This document shows positions 11,232-22,101 of a stretch of DNA of 64,000 nucleotides, piece after piece. How positions within the stretch are numbered: position 1 is the first letter of the stretch; each line of letters begins with the position of its first letter. The notes beneath the pieces were generated by a model. The model was given only the letters and a program-made list of their open reading frames with translations. It was not told the DNA's origin and did not search any database. The stretch covers positions 996,001 to 1,060,000 of the forward strand of contig NZ_JAIZBG010000001.1 in assembly GCF_022267325.1 (NCBI RefSeq), given 5' to 3'. The DNA is from Leptospira sanjuanensis. GTDB taxonomy: Bacteria > Spirochaetota > Leptospiria > Leptospirales > Leptospiraceae. The position numbers and the translations under genes are program-made.

Positions 11232-12311
11232 TTATTGAAATCTCACTTCAAACAATTGATTGGCCGTCGAATCCGCGACAAGTAGTCTTTGATTGGCACA
11301 GTCGATCTTAACGACACCGATCGCTTGAAACGTATGCGCGATCGTCGTCACGTTGAGATCGGGATCGACGATTCTGATTTTGTTCGAAACCGAGTCCGAA
11401 ACAAACATCGTTCCACTGTTATCCAAGGCGATATGGGCGGGGCCGTTGAAAGAAGCGCTTGTTCCGTTTCCATCCACGCTTGCACCCGTTCCGGTTCCTA
11501 ACAGTGTGGAAACCTGCATCGTATCCAGATTGATTTTGCGAATTCGATGATCTTGAATGTCCGCAACCAGCAGAGAATTCTTTTTACGATCGTAAACGAC
11601 GCCGATCGGAGATTTGAATAAGGCCGTTAAGACGTCGCCGTCTTGATATCCCAAGGAACTTCCCGACAACGTGCTGACCGATTGAAAGTTTAGATTGAAT
11701 TTTCGAATGTCGCGATTGCCGAGTTCTCCCAAGTATAAATTCCTTTCTCGGTCGAAATCCATAAAGAAGGGGCCGTTGAACAAAGCTCCGGAATTGTCTC
11801 CGTTTTGTAATCCTGCGGCGCCGACGGGGCTCCCCGCAAACAAAGTGAATTGATCCAACGCGTTGATCTTGTAAATCTGCGCGCTGCTTTTGCACGAAAC
11901 GTATTTATCTCCGGTGACTGAGTCGTATTTGATACCGGCCGGATCGCCTAACGTGAAGCTGGTGCTTAAAGAAGTGACGAAGCCGGCTGCGGTAACGATT
12001 TTGCGAATCTTGTTCGCATTTTGCTCCGTAACGTAGATATTCCCGAACGAATCCAATTCGATTCCGAACGGGTTTTGGAACGAAGCCGTAGCGATGGTTC
12101 CGTCGATGCTGGAGGCCGCTCCGGTTCCGGCAAACACCGTGACCGCCGGATTGTTCGTTACTTTCATTCTGCACAAATAACATTCTTTAAGAATGCAATC
12201 GAGAACCGTGTTTTCAAACCAAGCCGAACTCATTAGAATGCTCGGGTTATAGACCGGTTCCGCGGAACAGGAAATTAAGAAGAATGATAAGAAAAGAATT
12301 CTGTGGATCAT
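11232..12311 (-). CDS. NHL-repeat beta-propeller lipoprotein
   Basis: The 359-aa protein has a lipoprotein signal (MIHRILFLSFFLISC, Cys15), a short Cys-containing linker (CILKECYLC), then at least five NHL-type blades from about residue 58. Examples are NPFGIELDSFGNIYVTEQNANKIRKI, GPFFMDFDRERNLYLGE, and GPAHIALDNSGTMFVSDSVSNKIRIV. Each blade carries a GIA.D..GN.YV..... pattern. Such proteins in Leptospira are surface or periplasmic. Binding partners are unknown. No enzymatic motif is seen. It is convergent with the SMR gene. Confidence 0.85.
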   Translation of the reverse strand: MIHRILFLSFFLISCSAEPVYNPSILMSSAWFENTVLDCILKECYLCRMKVTNNPAVTVFAGTGAASSIDGTIATASFQNPFGIELDSFGNIYVTEQNANKIRKIVTAAGFVTSLSTSFTLGDPAGIKYDSVTGDKYVSCKSSAQIYKINALDQFTLFAGSPVGAAGLQNGDNSGALFNGPFFMDFDRERNLYLGELGNRDIRKFNLNFQSVSTLSGSSLGYQDGDVLTALFKSPIGVVYDRKKNSLLVADIQDHRIRKINLDTMQVSTLLGTGTGASVDGNGTSASFNGPAHIALDNSGTMFVSDSVSNKIRIVDPDLNVTTIAHTFQAIGVVKIDCANQRLLVADSTANQLFEVRFQ

Positions 12312-12567
12312 CGCGTTTGTCCGAACGAAACGATTCCAGAATAATCGTCCCGGAAAAAATTACGATAGGAAAAACGTTTGGAAATTTCTTTTTTCCATAA
12401 AAATCCGTAATTAGGGACGGCGGATTCAAAGGGAAAGCTCGCATTTTTACGCGATCCATCGGAGAGAGGCTCGGTCGGAATCGGAAAAAACCCCGCAAAA
12501 AAGTGTATCTCTATTTCTTCTTCCGTTCTCTATGGATTAAGATTCTTCATTGAGAGGTTGTCGTTAA

Positions 12568-13740
<1,173 letters not shown>

Positions 13741-13884
13741 ACGCGCTTTGAAATAGGAAAGACATCGAAATATTTTTCCAAGGGCGATTAGTTTGAAAAC
13801 CGAAACAGAACGTTCGTTCTTGGAAAACGTTTAGCAAAGAAGGGTTTTATTTTTGTTTGGCGAGGGAGAATTCTTCGTTAGAAA

Positions 13885-13900
13885 ATTCTAAATTTAGAAT
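13885..13900. promoter_or_regulatory. Perfect 16-bp palindrome upstream of acyl-CoA dehydrogenase
   Basis: ATTCTAAATTTAGAAT reads the same on both strands and lies about 120 bases before the dehydrogenase start, in the 278-base gap after the racemase gene. It is a good candidate operator for a dimeric regulator of fatty acid oxidation (TetR type, for example). No regulator gene lies beside it. Confidence 0.45.
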
Positions 13901-14018
13901 GGATAAAAAAGGAGAAAAACAAGCCTATGCTCGGTTTTTTACCCTATATTTTGGTTTGATCTAATCGCCGTTAAAAAAAAAGTAGGATCAGAACACTCTC
14001 GTAAGAAGGGACAAACCG

Positions 14019-15182
<1,164 letters not shown>

Positions 15183-15251
15183 GAATCTTCGAAAGATTCT
15201 TTTCGAAAAGTCCGAACGAATTGAGATTTCGGTCGGGTTGGACGAAAAACG

Positions 15252-15902
15252 TTATAAAGGCGCTTGGTCGAAAGACCGGCGCCTTTTTTCATTCTCGTTT
15301 CGATTCTTAGAACGAATTCGACTCAAAGAAACCGGAGTGATCCCCAGATAGGAAGCGATATGGTATTGAGGAATGACTTCTTCGATATTCGGATAGGTTT
15401 CTTTTAAAAGTTCGTATCGTTCTTCCGCGTTCAAGGCAAGAAGTTCGTATTCTCGTTTTGCCTTTTTTAGAAATAAATTTTCCGCGACTATACGACCTAA
15501 ACGTTCCCAAGCGATATGAGTTTCATACAAGGCGGCGAGTTCGGAAAAATTTGCGACGGCGATTTTGCAATCGGTGATCGCGCGTATGTTGCAGGTCGAG
15601 GGTTGTCCGGAAAGAAGATCGAAATACGAACCAGTGAATTCTCCGGGAAAGTTGAAACTCTTGATATATTCGTTTCCGTCGGATGTGAGATAGTATTCCC
15701 GCAATACGCCGGAAAATACGAAGGCGAACTCGGTGGGAACTTTTCCTTGTCGTATTAAAAAATCTCCGTAGGACAAATCCCGTATCGAATAAACAAGGCC
15801 CGCTTTTCTCCAGATTTCGATCGGAATCGGAGAGATGGAATTCACTTTCTCGTAAATCGTCCGCCACTCCGCGCTGTCTTCTTTTACTTCAAAATCCGCC
15901 AC
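15252..15902 (-). CDS. Crp/Fnr-family transcriptional regulator
   Basis: The 216-aa protein has a cyclic-nucleotide-like sensor barrel (about 30-125: YSIRDLSYGDFLIRQGKVPTEFAFVFSGVLREYYL, FPGEFTGSYFDLLSGQPSTCNIRAI), a dimer helix, and a C-terminal winged helix with IASYLGITPVSLSRIRSK as recognition region. No iron-sulfur cysteine cluster is seen and the cNMP-binding signature is poor, so the ligand is unknown. The open frame extends to 16088, but the first 62 residues look unlike the family; the GTG at 15902 gives usual length. The site before it is weak, so the start is uncertain. The tail SFDQAPL is encoded by a terminator hairpin. Confidence 0.8.
   Translation of the reverse strand: MADFEVKEDSAEWRTIYEKVNSISPIPIEIWRKAGLVYSIRDLSYGDFLIRQGKVPTEFAFVFSGVLREYYLTSDGNEYIKSFNFPGEFTGSYFDLLSGQPSTCNIRAITDCKIAVANFSELAALYETHIAWERLGRIVAENLFLKKAKREYELLALNAEERYELLKETYPNIEEVIPQYHIASYLGITPVSLSRIRSKNRNENEKRRRSFDQAPL
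15257..15289 (+). terminator. Intrinsic terminator overlapping the 3' end of the crp-like gene
   Basis: AAGGCGC pairs with GCGCCTT, and GGTC with GACC, around a GAAA tetraloop, then T6 (15284-15289). It follows the acyl-CoA dehydrogenase stop (15182). The same bases encode the last residues of the opposing crp-like gene (stop at 15252-15254). Confidence 0.85.
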
Positions 15903-16111
15903 TCGATTGAGTGAAACGGGAAAGAAATTTTTGGCAATGATTATTAAAGACGAGTCTGCGGTTCTCGGGATTTTCGCTCGCAAATTTTTCCGAACCTTTT
16001 CAAAACAAGATTGGAAAAAAATTTCCAAAACGAAACAACGATCGTTCGAATCGTCCTTGTGTTCGCAAAAAAGACGGCCGCCTTCCAAAAAGCGCCCGTC
16101 TTCGATTGGAA

Positions 16112-17032
16112 TCAGCGAATCGATCGTAAAAACGGAAGCGCGGCTTCTAAAAATCCTTGCGGATCTTCCGCAAACGGGACATGACCCGTTTTTAAAAAGA
16201 CCAATTTCGAACCGGCGATTTTTTGATGCAGTCTTTCGCCGAGTTCGGGAAGGATGACGGGGTCGTTTTTTCCCCAGACGATCAAAGTAGGCGCCGTGAT
16301 TTGCGAAACCTTTTCTCTTAGATCGTGTCTTTCATCGCCGAAACTTTTCCAAATTGCGGCTCGGATGTTCGGAGAGCCTTCGATTTCCTTTTTCTCACCG
16401 ATTCGATTCAAAATGGATTTCGTATATTCGTTTTCGACTTTGATATAGTAGTTCGGAAACGAATTCCAAGTCGCGTTCGTAAACCAAAGTGTGCTCATCA
16501 GTTTTACGAAAATTCTCGTCTTAAAATCGGGATCGTTGAGTCCGCCCGTGTCTACGAGAATCAAACCTTTTACTAAATTCGGTTTGTCTAATGCGATTTT
16601 CATCGAAGCGAAGCCGCCGAGCGAATTGCCGATAAAAACGGCTCCTTCGGGTGCGAGTTTTTCGACGATTTCAGGGAGAATCTCCGCATATCCAACGGCG
16701 GATGCGGAATCGAACGGTTTCGGAGAGCCGGATTGGCCGTGACCGGGCCAGTCGAGACCGATGATTCTATAAGATTTTTCTAATGTAGGAATCACGGCGT
16801 CGAAGTCGCGGTGTTCGTGTCCCGGTCCGGCGGAATGAAGCAATACGATCGATTCTCCTTTCCCTTGGATCCAGTAAGCCACGCTGCCCATCCGGGTTCT
16901 GATATATCCTGTCGGTTTTTCGTCGGAAAAGGTTCCTGGTTCTTTGGTTGCGGTTTGCATTTCCTGTCCTCCCGAACACGCGATGATAAGTCCGATCATA
17001 AAGATCGCTGCGATACGAATTCGATTTTTCAT
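16112..17032 (-). CDS. Alpha/beta hydrolase lipoprotein
   Basis: The 306-aa protein has a lipoprotein signal (MKNRIRIAAIFMIGLIIAC, Cys19) and a hydrolase-1 domain with GLDWPGHGQSG (92-102), nucleophile elbow GNSLGG with Ser137, acid loop VWGKNDPVI and His loop KTGHVPFAEDP. Lipid anchoring places it at the inner or outer membrane, facing the periplasm. The substrate is unknown. The open frame extends to 17170, overlapping the sigma gene, but the signal peptide fixes the start at 17032. It follows the ECF41 sigma gene in the same direction with 83 bases between. Confidence 0.83.
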   Translation of the reverse strand: MKNRIRIAAIFMIGLIIACSGGQEMQTATKEPGTFSDEKPTGYIRTRMGSVAYWIQGKGESIVLLHSAGPGHEHRDFDAVIPTLEKSYRIIGLDWPGHGQSGSPKPFDSASAVGYAEILPEIVEKLAPEGAVFIGNSLGGFASMKIALDKPNLVKGLILVDTGGLNDPDFKTRIFVKLMSTLWFTNATWNSFPNYYIKVENEYTKSILNRIGEKKEIEGSPNIRAAIWKSFGDERHDLREKVSQITAPTLIVWGKNDPVILPELGERLHQKIAGSKLVFLKTGHVPFAEDPQGFLEAALPFLRSIR

Positions 17033-17115
17033 ACGCTCGAGTTTGGATCGAAAGGTGGAAAAAGTCAAGACTGCCGGCGTTCGAAGCGTCCGGAATCCGA
17101 TTATCCTAGGATAAT

Positions 17116-18120
17116 CTATTTTTTTCGGGTAATGGCCCAGCGAACCAATTTCAATAAGGGTTTGGTCCAAACGGGAGGACTCGGGTTGCTGAGGGAAGTT
17201 TTCGGAAACAGGAGAAAGAATTCAAGAGGAACTATGATCTTCTTTTCTAAAAGTTCATTACGATTTCTATACGCCCGCAGTTTATCTTCGTTTAACATCG
17301 TGTAGATGGAATTGATACCGTTTTCATCGATCAAAAAAGTCCTAAGATAAACCGGTTTGCCGTTTTTATAAACGAGAAGACTTTCGGCGCCGTTGCTTTC
17401 CGTGTAATAAAGGTCCGTGTCCGTAAACACCGGATTTTTGGAAGTACGGATGAGAAAGGCCGCCACTCGTTCCTTTCCGAAGAGAGGAATTCTCGCCGCG
17501 TGAACCTTACCGCCTCCGTCCGACCAAAGAACGATCTCTTCCTTTAAAAACGGAAGAAGGAGTTCCGGCTGTCCTTTGGAAGAAGCCAAAAGAAAATTAT
17601 GAAGCAGCTTTCGTTTCGTTTCCTTATCGGGCGAGAATTTCCTTCGATCGGATTTCAAAGCTTCCTTCGCGCGTTTGAGGGTTTGTCTGCAATTTTCCTG
17701 CGTTTTTCCAACCGCTTCCGCGATAACTTTATAATCCAGTTCGAACGATTCGCGCAGGATAAAAACCGCTCGTTCAATCGGATTCAATTTTTCTAATAGA
17801 TGAAGAAAGGCCAGATCCAGTGTTTCCGGATCCGGCTCTTCGATTTCGGGCGAAGTCGGGATCGGTTCCGGCAGCCAAGGCCCGATATAGGTTTCTCGTT
17901 TGTTTTTCACTTTGCGGAGAGTGTCGAGGGATAGACGCGTGGCAATCGTGGACAAAAAAGCTCTCGGTGAACGGATTTCGTCGGAACCGGATTTTTCCCA
18001 ACGCAGAAACGATTCTTGAACGATATCTTCCGCGTCGTTGACGCTTCCGGTCATTCGATACGCGATCCCGAAAACGAGAGACTTGTGTTCTAAAAATTGC
18101 CCGAGTCTATCCACGATCAT
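17116..18120 (-). CDS. ECF41-type sigma factor with SnoaL-like C-terminal domain
   Basis: The 334-aa protein has sigma regions 2 and 4 (GIAYRMTGSVNDAEDIVQESFLRW; LNPIERAVFILRESFELDYKVIAEAVGKTQENCRQTLKRA), then a C-terminal extension of about 160 residues of the SnoaL_2 fold. The extension has a DGGGKV motif (about 200-205), the conserved feature of ECF41, and a late NEDKL close to the family NPDKL motif. In this class the extension itself tunes sigma activity, in place of an anti-sigma factor. Its ATG overlaps the upstream oxidoreductase gene by four bases, as is usual for ECF41 with an oxidoreductase partner. The C-terminus has a basic tail (WAITRKK). Confidence 0.9.
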   Translation of the reverse strand: MIVDRLGQFLEHKSLVFGIAYRMTGSVNDAEDIVQESFLRWEKSGSDEIRSPRAFLSTIATRLSLDTLRKVKNKRETYIGPWLPEPIPTSPEIEEPDPETLDLAFLHLLEKLNPIERAVFILRESFELDYKVIAEAVGKTQENCRQTLKRAKEALKSDRRKFSPDKETKRKLLHNFLLASSKGQPELLLPFLKEEIVLWSDGGGKVHAARIPLFGKERVAAFLIRTSKNPVFTDTDLYYTESNGAESLLVYKNGKPVYLRTFLIDENGINSIYTMLNEDKLRAYRNRNELLEKKIIVPLEFFLLFPKTSLSNPSPPVWTKPLLKLVRWAITRKK

Positions 18121-19313
18121 TTCTCCGATTCTGTCGCAAGAACCGCGGTTCCGAATTCCGCTTCGGTTTCAGGAAAGGATTTCCAGAAATAAAAATCGAA
18201 CCATTTTTCAAGTCGGAAGGAAAGGATCGTGTATTTACAGATCAATTCTTTGATCCAAACGGCGCTTCGTGACGTCCAGATTTTCAAAGTCGGAGAATCG
18301 TCCGGATTGGATTCTTGGATCACTCCGTCGTTTCTTCCAAGACTTACGTTTCTCCCCAAATACGCGAGCGAGAATGGCGCGATTCCTTTTTTGGATTTTG
18401 CGCCGAGTCGATGAGAAAGTCTTTCCGCCGCGTAGATTCCCATCGGAAGCGCGGTCGCACAAGCCATTCTCAAATGATCGTAACCGGAAGAAACCACTTG
18501 CACACAATCGCCCGCGCCGATGATTTCCGGATAATCCTCCACTTCGAGGAATTGATTAACGTAAACCTGACCGATCGGATTGGTTCTTAGGCCCGATTGT
18601 CCTCCCACTTTTGAAGCGGAAAGTCCGCTCGATAAAACGCAGAAATCGTGTTCGATTCTTTTCCCGTCCGCGGTTACGAGTGCAGCGTCTTCGTATTCCA
18701 TAATTTTAGAATGTTCTAAAATTCTTACGTTCTTATTTTCGAAAAATTCTCTCAGTTTTTTCTGTGCGGGAACGGAAAAACCTTTTCCAAGCGGACTTGC
18801 GTCCACGAGTGTCAGTCGAAGGTTCGGAAAATTCTCCGCAAGTTCCGCGGCGGTTTCGATTCCGCTCAAACCGGCTCCGAGAACGGTGATCTTCGCGCTC
18901 GGATTCGATTTTAGAAGTTCGCGCATCTTCGCACATTCTTCCGTTTCCGAAATTCGAAAGTAAACGTTCGTGTTGATTTTTGTAGCGGATGAACCTTGCA
19001 CTCCGAGGGAATAAACGAGGTGATCGTATTTCAAAGCGGAACCGCTTTCGAGAACCACACGTTTGGATTTCGGTTCGATCTTTGCGATTTTCCCGATTAC
19101 GAGTTTTACGTTTTTATGAAGAAGCGATCGTACTGTGTACGTGTTTTTGAGAGTTCCCGCGAGTAGTTGATGGTTTCGTATTCTTTCCTGAAACGTTTCC
19201 TGAGCGGTCACCAATACGATCTCAATCGGAAGTTTTTTTCTGACGAGACGATTGGCTGCGATGATCCCCGCGTATCCTCCGCCTGCGATCAGAACGGTTT
19301 TGATTTGCGACAT
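18117..19313 (-). CDS. NAD(P)/FAD-dependent oxidoreductase (NDH-2/AIF-like)
   Basis: The 398-aa protein has an FAD-binding Rossmann motif (VLIAGGGYAGIIAANRL, 7-23) and a second dinucleotide site (ITVLGAGLSGIETAAEL). The late IIGAGDC(VQV) FAD contact and the overall size suit pyridine nucleotide-disulfide oxidoreductases related to NADH dehydrogenase II and AIF. Electron acceptor and substrate are not evident. An AGGAGG site lies 6 bases before ATG. It is the first gene of a two-gene operon with the ECF41 sigma gene (4-base overlap), and a sequence upstream matches the ECF41 promoter. Confidence 0.88.
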   Translation of the reverse strand: MSQIKTVLIAGGGYAGIIAANRLVRKKLPIEIVLVTAQETFQERIRNHQLLAGTLKNTYTVRSLLHKNVKLVIGKIAKIEPKSKRVVLESGSALKYDHLVYSLGVQGSSATKINTNVYFRISETEECAKMRELLKSNPSAKITVLGAGLSGIETAAELAENFPNLRLTLVDASPLGKGFSVPAQKKLREFFENKNVRILEHSKIMEYEDAALVTADGKRIEHDFCVLSSGLSASKVGGQSGLRTNPIGQVYVNQFLEVEDYPEIIGAGDCVQVVSSGYDHLRMACATALPMGIYAAERLSHRLGAKSKKGIAPFSLAYLGRNVSLGRNDGVIQESNPDDSPTLKIWTSRSAVWIKELICKYTILSFRLEKWFDFYFWKSFPETEAEFGTAVLATESEK

Positions 19314-19337
19314 GTTTGCCTCCTGTTCTAAAAGGAA

Positions 19338-19364
19338 GACGCAGGTCCGGAAGGTCGCGTGACA
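19338..19364 (-). promoter_or_regulatory. Predicted ECF41-type promoter
   Basis: Read on the minus strand, TGTCACG (19364-19358) is followed after exactly 16 bases by CGTC (19341-19338), then 24 bases to the oxidoreductase start at 19313. The known ECF41 target promoter is TGTCACA, a 16-17 base spacer and CGTC. The match supports self-activation of the oxidoreductase-sigma operon. Confidence 0.75.
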
Positions 19365-19515
19365 AAGAATGAAATTTTTTCTTTCATAAATCGCGACGGT
19401 TTGCGAACGATAAAAGGTTTCTTTTTTTTTAACACGAAATATGTAATCAGAATTGTTCTAAATTCGAATTGACAGAAGAAGTTCCCGTTCGAAACTTTGA
19501 CCCAGGATGGTCCAT

Positions 19516-20466
19516 ATGCTTAGGATTTTGTCCATTTTTCTTTTGATTTCGTTTCTATTCTTGCTCAGCGGCTGCAAAGAACCGGTTCAAAAAGCCGAAC
19601 TGGAAGGTTTTGTGGTTAAGAACGTAATTCATCCCAACAACAATCCTTACAACAAGGATAAGGTCGAATTGGGAAAACTGCTCTATTTTGATAAGCGACT
19701 TTCACTCAAAGGAGATACGAACTGCGCGATCTGTCATTCCGTGGAACTTCAAAACACGGAGAAGAATTCCGTTCCCCGCAATAAGATTCATAATTCTTCG
19801 GCGCCTTCTTTGACGAACGTGGGTTTGTATAAGGACGTATTTAACGATCCGCAAGCGAACGATCTGGAAGATATCGTAAAGGAACGCGTTCACACGGCGG
19901 TTATGCTCAAGGATGAGAAGACGATCGTTGCAAGACTCAATCAGGTTCCCGAATACCGCGAACTTTTCGAAAAGTCGTTCGGTTCTCCGGGAATCACGAT
20001 GGATCGGATCGTTAAGGCGATTTCAGCTTTTGAAAGAACCATCGTTTCCAAAAATTCCAAGTTCGATCGTTACGTCATGGGGGAGGAATCCGCTCTTTCT
20101 CCGGCTCAAAAACGCGGACTCGACGTGTTCATGAATAAGGCGAAGTGTTCCCAGTGTCACAAAGGTCCGAACTTTTCCGATTCGGAAAAACATACGACCG
20201 GGTTGAAAGGAATTACACAAACCGTGCGGACTCCGAGTCTGCGCGACGTGAGTAAAAAGAACGAATTCATGCACAACGGAGAATTTACGAAACTGGAAGA
20301 TGTAGTGGACCATTTCGTAAACGGCGGATCGAAGGGTTCGATCGAGGATCCTCTTCTCAAACCTTCGGCGATCACCGAAGAAGAGAAAAAGGATCTGATC
20401 GAGTTTCTGAAATCCTTGGAAGGGGAATCTCATCCATTAGAAATGCCTAAAATTCCGAAGGCGTAG
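19516..20466 (+). CDS. Di-haem cytochrome c peroxidase
   Basis: The 316-aa protein has a lipoprotein-like signal (FLFLLSGC, Cys20) and two CxxCH haem sites: C70-AICH and C211-SQCH. Between and after these come ELGKLLYFDKRLS, NSSAPSLTNVG, and RTPSLRDVSKKNEFMHNGEF. The last fits the CCP/MauG family, which reduces H2O2 in the periplasm with electrons from a cytochrome or copper protein. The frame opens at 19507, but ATG at 19516 has AGG at a better distance. It is the likely client of the ccm system at the left of the window and may be important in a catalase-poor envelope. Confidence 0.9.
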   Translation: MLRILSIFLLISFLFLLSGCKEPVQKAELEGFVVKNVIHPNNNPYNKDKVELGKLLYFDKRLSLKGDTNCAICHSVELQNTEKNSVPRNKIHNSSAPSLTNVGLYKDVFNDPQANDLEDIVKERVHTAVMLKDEKTIVARLNQVPEYRELFEKSFGSPGITMDRIVKAISAFERTIVSKNSKFDRYVMGEESALSPAQKRGLDVFMNKAKCSQCHKGPNFSDSEKHTTGLKGITQTVRTPSLRDVSKKNEFMHNGEFTKLEDVVDHFVNGGSKGSIEDPLLKPSAITEEEKKDLIEFLKSLEGESHPLEMPKIPKA

Positions 20467-20734
20467 AATTTTCTGCTTCGATCGAGCATACGCTAATCAA
20501 AACCCAAAATGGGGGAATTCGTACTTCGCCGAAATGATAGAGTACGATTCGGAATCTCCAAAATCGAACCGTCGTAGTTTGGAGGCTCACACAAAGATTC
20601 CACTTATAGAAAGGATTCTTTCGGCACTTACCGGTTTACAGTCCTCCGATCTCAGATAAGAATCAAAACGATTTCGTTTTGTGATCGGTTTTGAATTTGG
20701 AAATTTATTTCAGCAGATGTTTTAAAAAAAAATG

Positions 20735-21163
20735 TCAGCTTCCGGAATCGATTTTTTCTAGAAGTGAAATCAAGATTCTTCTTTCTTCATAAGTCGTATG
20801 TTTGTAAATTCTCGCGAACATCTTTCGAGAGGAACGAATTACTGCGGCCCTTGCAGCTTTTCCTTTTTCGGTTAAGATGATTTCGGAAATCCGAGAATCT
20901 TCTATGTTTTTAAATCTTTCCACATAACCGTTCGCGACCAATCGTTTTACAATCTGTGTCACAGTTGATCGATCTCTGAAAATTTTCTTCGAGATGGAAG
21001 TCATAGATTCCGGCATCTTATTGCGCAGCGCGCAGAGGACGGCTCCTTGAGGCGGGCTTATATCCTTATATCCTTCTTTTTTGTAACTCAAAGAAAGACT
21101 GTAGAAGATTCTTTCCGAAATTCCGGAGAGCAGATGTACGATCTTTTCGGGTTGTACGCTCAT
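20735..21163 (-). CDS. MarR-family transcriptional regulator
   Basis: The 142-aa protein has the MarR winged helix: SPPQGAVLCALRNKMPESMTSISKKIFRDRSTVTQIVKRLVANGYVERFKN and the wing DSRISEIILTEKGKAAR. The TAGGAG site is about 9 bases upstream. It is head-to-head with the hotdog/methyltransferase genes, with 110 bases between the starts, and an inverted repeat lies in that gap. It therefore probably represses that operon and itself. The ligand is unknown. Confidence 0.9.
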   Translation of the reverse strand: MSVQPEKIVHLLSGISERIFYSLSLSYKKEGYKDISPPQGAVLCALRNKMPESMTSISKKIFRDRSTVTQIVKRLVANGYVERFKNIEDSRISEIILTEKGKAARAAVIRSSRKMFARIYKHTTYEERRILISLLEKIDSGS

Positions 21164-21226
21164 ACAACGGAACTCCTAAAAATACTTGGTACTAAAAGCA
21201 AATACTGCCATCGGAGATTCTTCATT

Positions 21227-21245
21227 CGGTCATTTACGTTGACCG
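21227..21245. promoter_or_regulatory. Candidate MarR operator
   Basis: CGGTCA (21227-21232) and TGACCG (21240-21245) form a perfect 6-bp dyad with a 7-base centre, about 30 bases before the start at 21274, in the divergent intergenic space of the marR-type gene. A 19-bp dyad of this type is usual for MarR sites. The match to any one member is unverified. Confidence 0.5.
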
Positions 21246-21273
21246 CTTCCGTTCGAGATATAGACAAATCCTT

Positions 21274-22065
21274 ATGAAACAAACTTCATCCACTTTTAAC
21301 TTTGAAAGTATCGAGATCAACGAAAAATACTGCGGACCTCCGAAGAGCGGAAACGGGGGATACATTGCAGGAATTACCGCGAATCCGATTCAAAAAGACG
21401 CGGCGGTTATTAAAATAAAAGCGCCCGGTCCGTTGAACGAAACCTTGTATTACTCTCTCAATTCCAGCACAAATGGAATTAAATTATTGAGTAAGGAGAC
21501 CGACTCGGTCATCGCGGAAGCTCAGGAGGATCCCGAATTTTTTATGGAAGTTCCCGAGTTGAATTCTTCCATCTTAGAAGACATCCGGAATCCCGAAGAG
21601 CAATACCTAGGCTTTCAGAGACATCCCTTTCCCACGTGTTTCGTATGCGGTCCGCAGCGAAATCACGAGGACGGGATGAGAATCTTTTCAGCGAAGATCC
21701 CGGATCAAAAAGGTTTTAGTCATCTTCACGGCGCATTCTGGAACCCTTGGAAAGACCTGGGCGATGCGGACGGAAAAATCCGAAACGAAATCGTATGGGC
21801 GGCGCTGGATTGTCCCGGAGGTTTTGCTGTTTCTTACGTGGATCCGACTATGATCGTTCTTGTAAAATTGCGAGGAAGAATTTTGGAGAGCTTATTCACG
21901 GATGTTCCGTATGCGATTCTGTCCTGGGAAATCGGAAGAAATCGCAGACAGAGAACACCCGGGACCGCGATCTATCGAATTGAAGATCGCAAGTGTGTCG
22001 CTTATTCCGAGGCGTTATGGATGGTTCCCGGAAACTGGAATCCGGAGAATCAAAAGGAAATATAA
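21274..22065 (+). CDS. Hotdog-fold thioesterase-like protein
   Basis: The 263-aa protein begins in the SG(N)GGYIAG pattern (residues 25-33) used by TesB-like acyl-CoA hotdog proteins. In the middle it has FPTCFVCGPQRNHEDGMRIF, then WNPWKD and IVWAALDCPGGFAVSY. This set marks a family of double-hotdog proteins annotated as thioesterase-like; the exact substrate is unknown. It is first in a two-gene plus-strand group with a methyltransferase (37-base gap) and opposes a MarR gene, which hints at regulated acyl or lipid metabolism. The RBS is weak. Confidence 0.65.
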   Translation: MKQTSSTFNFESIEINEKYCGPPKSGNGGYIAGITANPIQKDAAVIKIKAPGPLNETLYYSLNSSTNGIKLLSKETDSVIAEAQEDPEFFMEVPELNSSILEDIRNPEEQYLGFQRHPFPTCFVCGPQRNHEDGMRIFSAKIPDQKGFSHLHGAFWNPWKDLGDADGKIRNEIVWAALDCPGGFAVSYVDPTMIVLVKLRGRILESLFTDVPYAILSWEIGRNRRQRTPGTAIYRIEDRKCVAYSEALWMVPGNWNPENQKEI

Positions 22066-22101
22066 AATTAGAATATACTAAAATGGATGGGAGGACTCGT
22101 T

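Noticed and set aside
15903..16088. 62-residue N-terminal extension of the Crp-like regulator
   Set aside because: It gives a Cys/His/Phe-rich start unlike the family and the usual length is reached from 15902.
17033..17170. 46-residue extension of the lipoprotein hydrolase into the sigma gene
   Set aside because: A clear lipoprotein signal begins at 17032, so the extra part would be placed before a signal peptide.
20467..20734. Possible tRNA or riboswitch in the gap after the peroxidase gene
   Set aside because: No cloverleaf, T-loop sequence or known aptamer pattern could be made.
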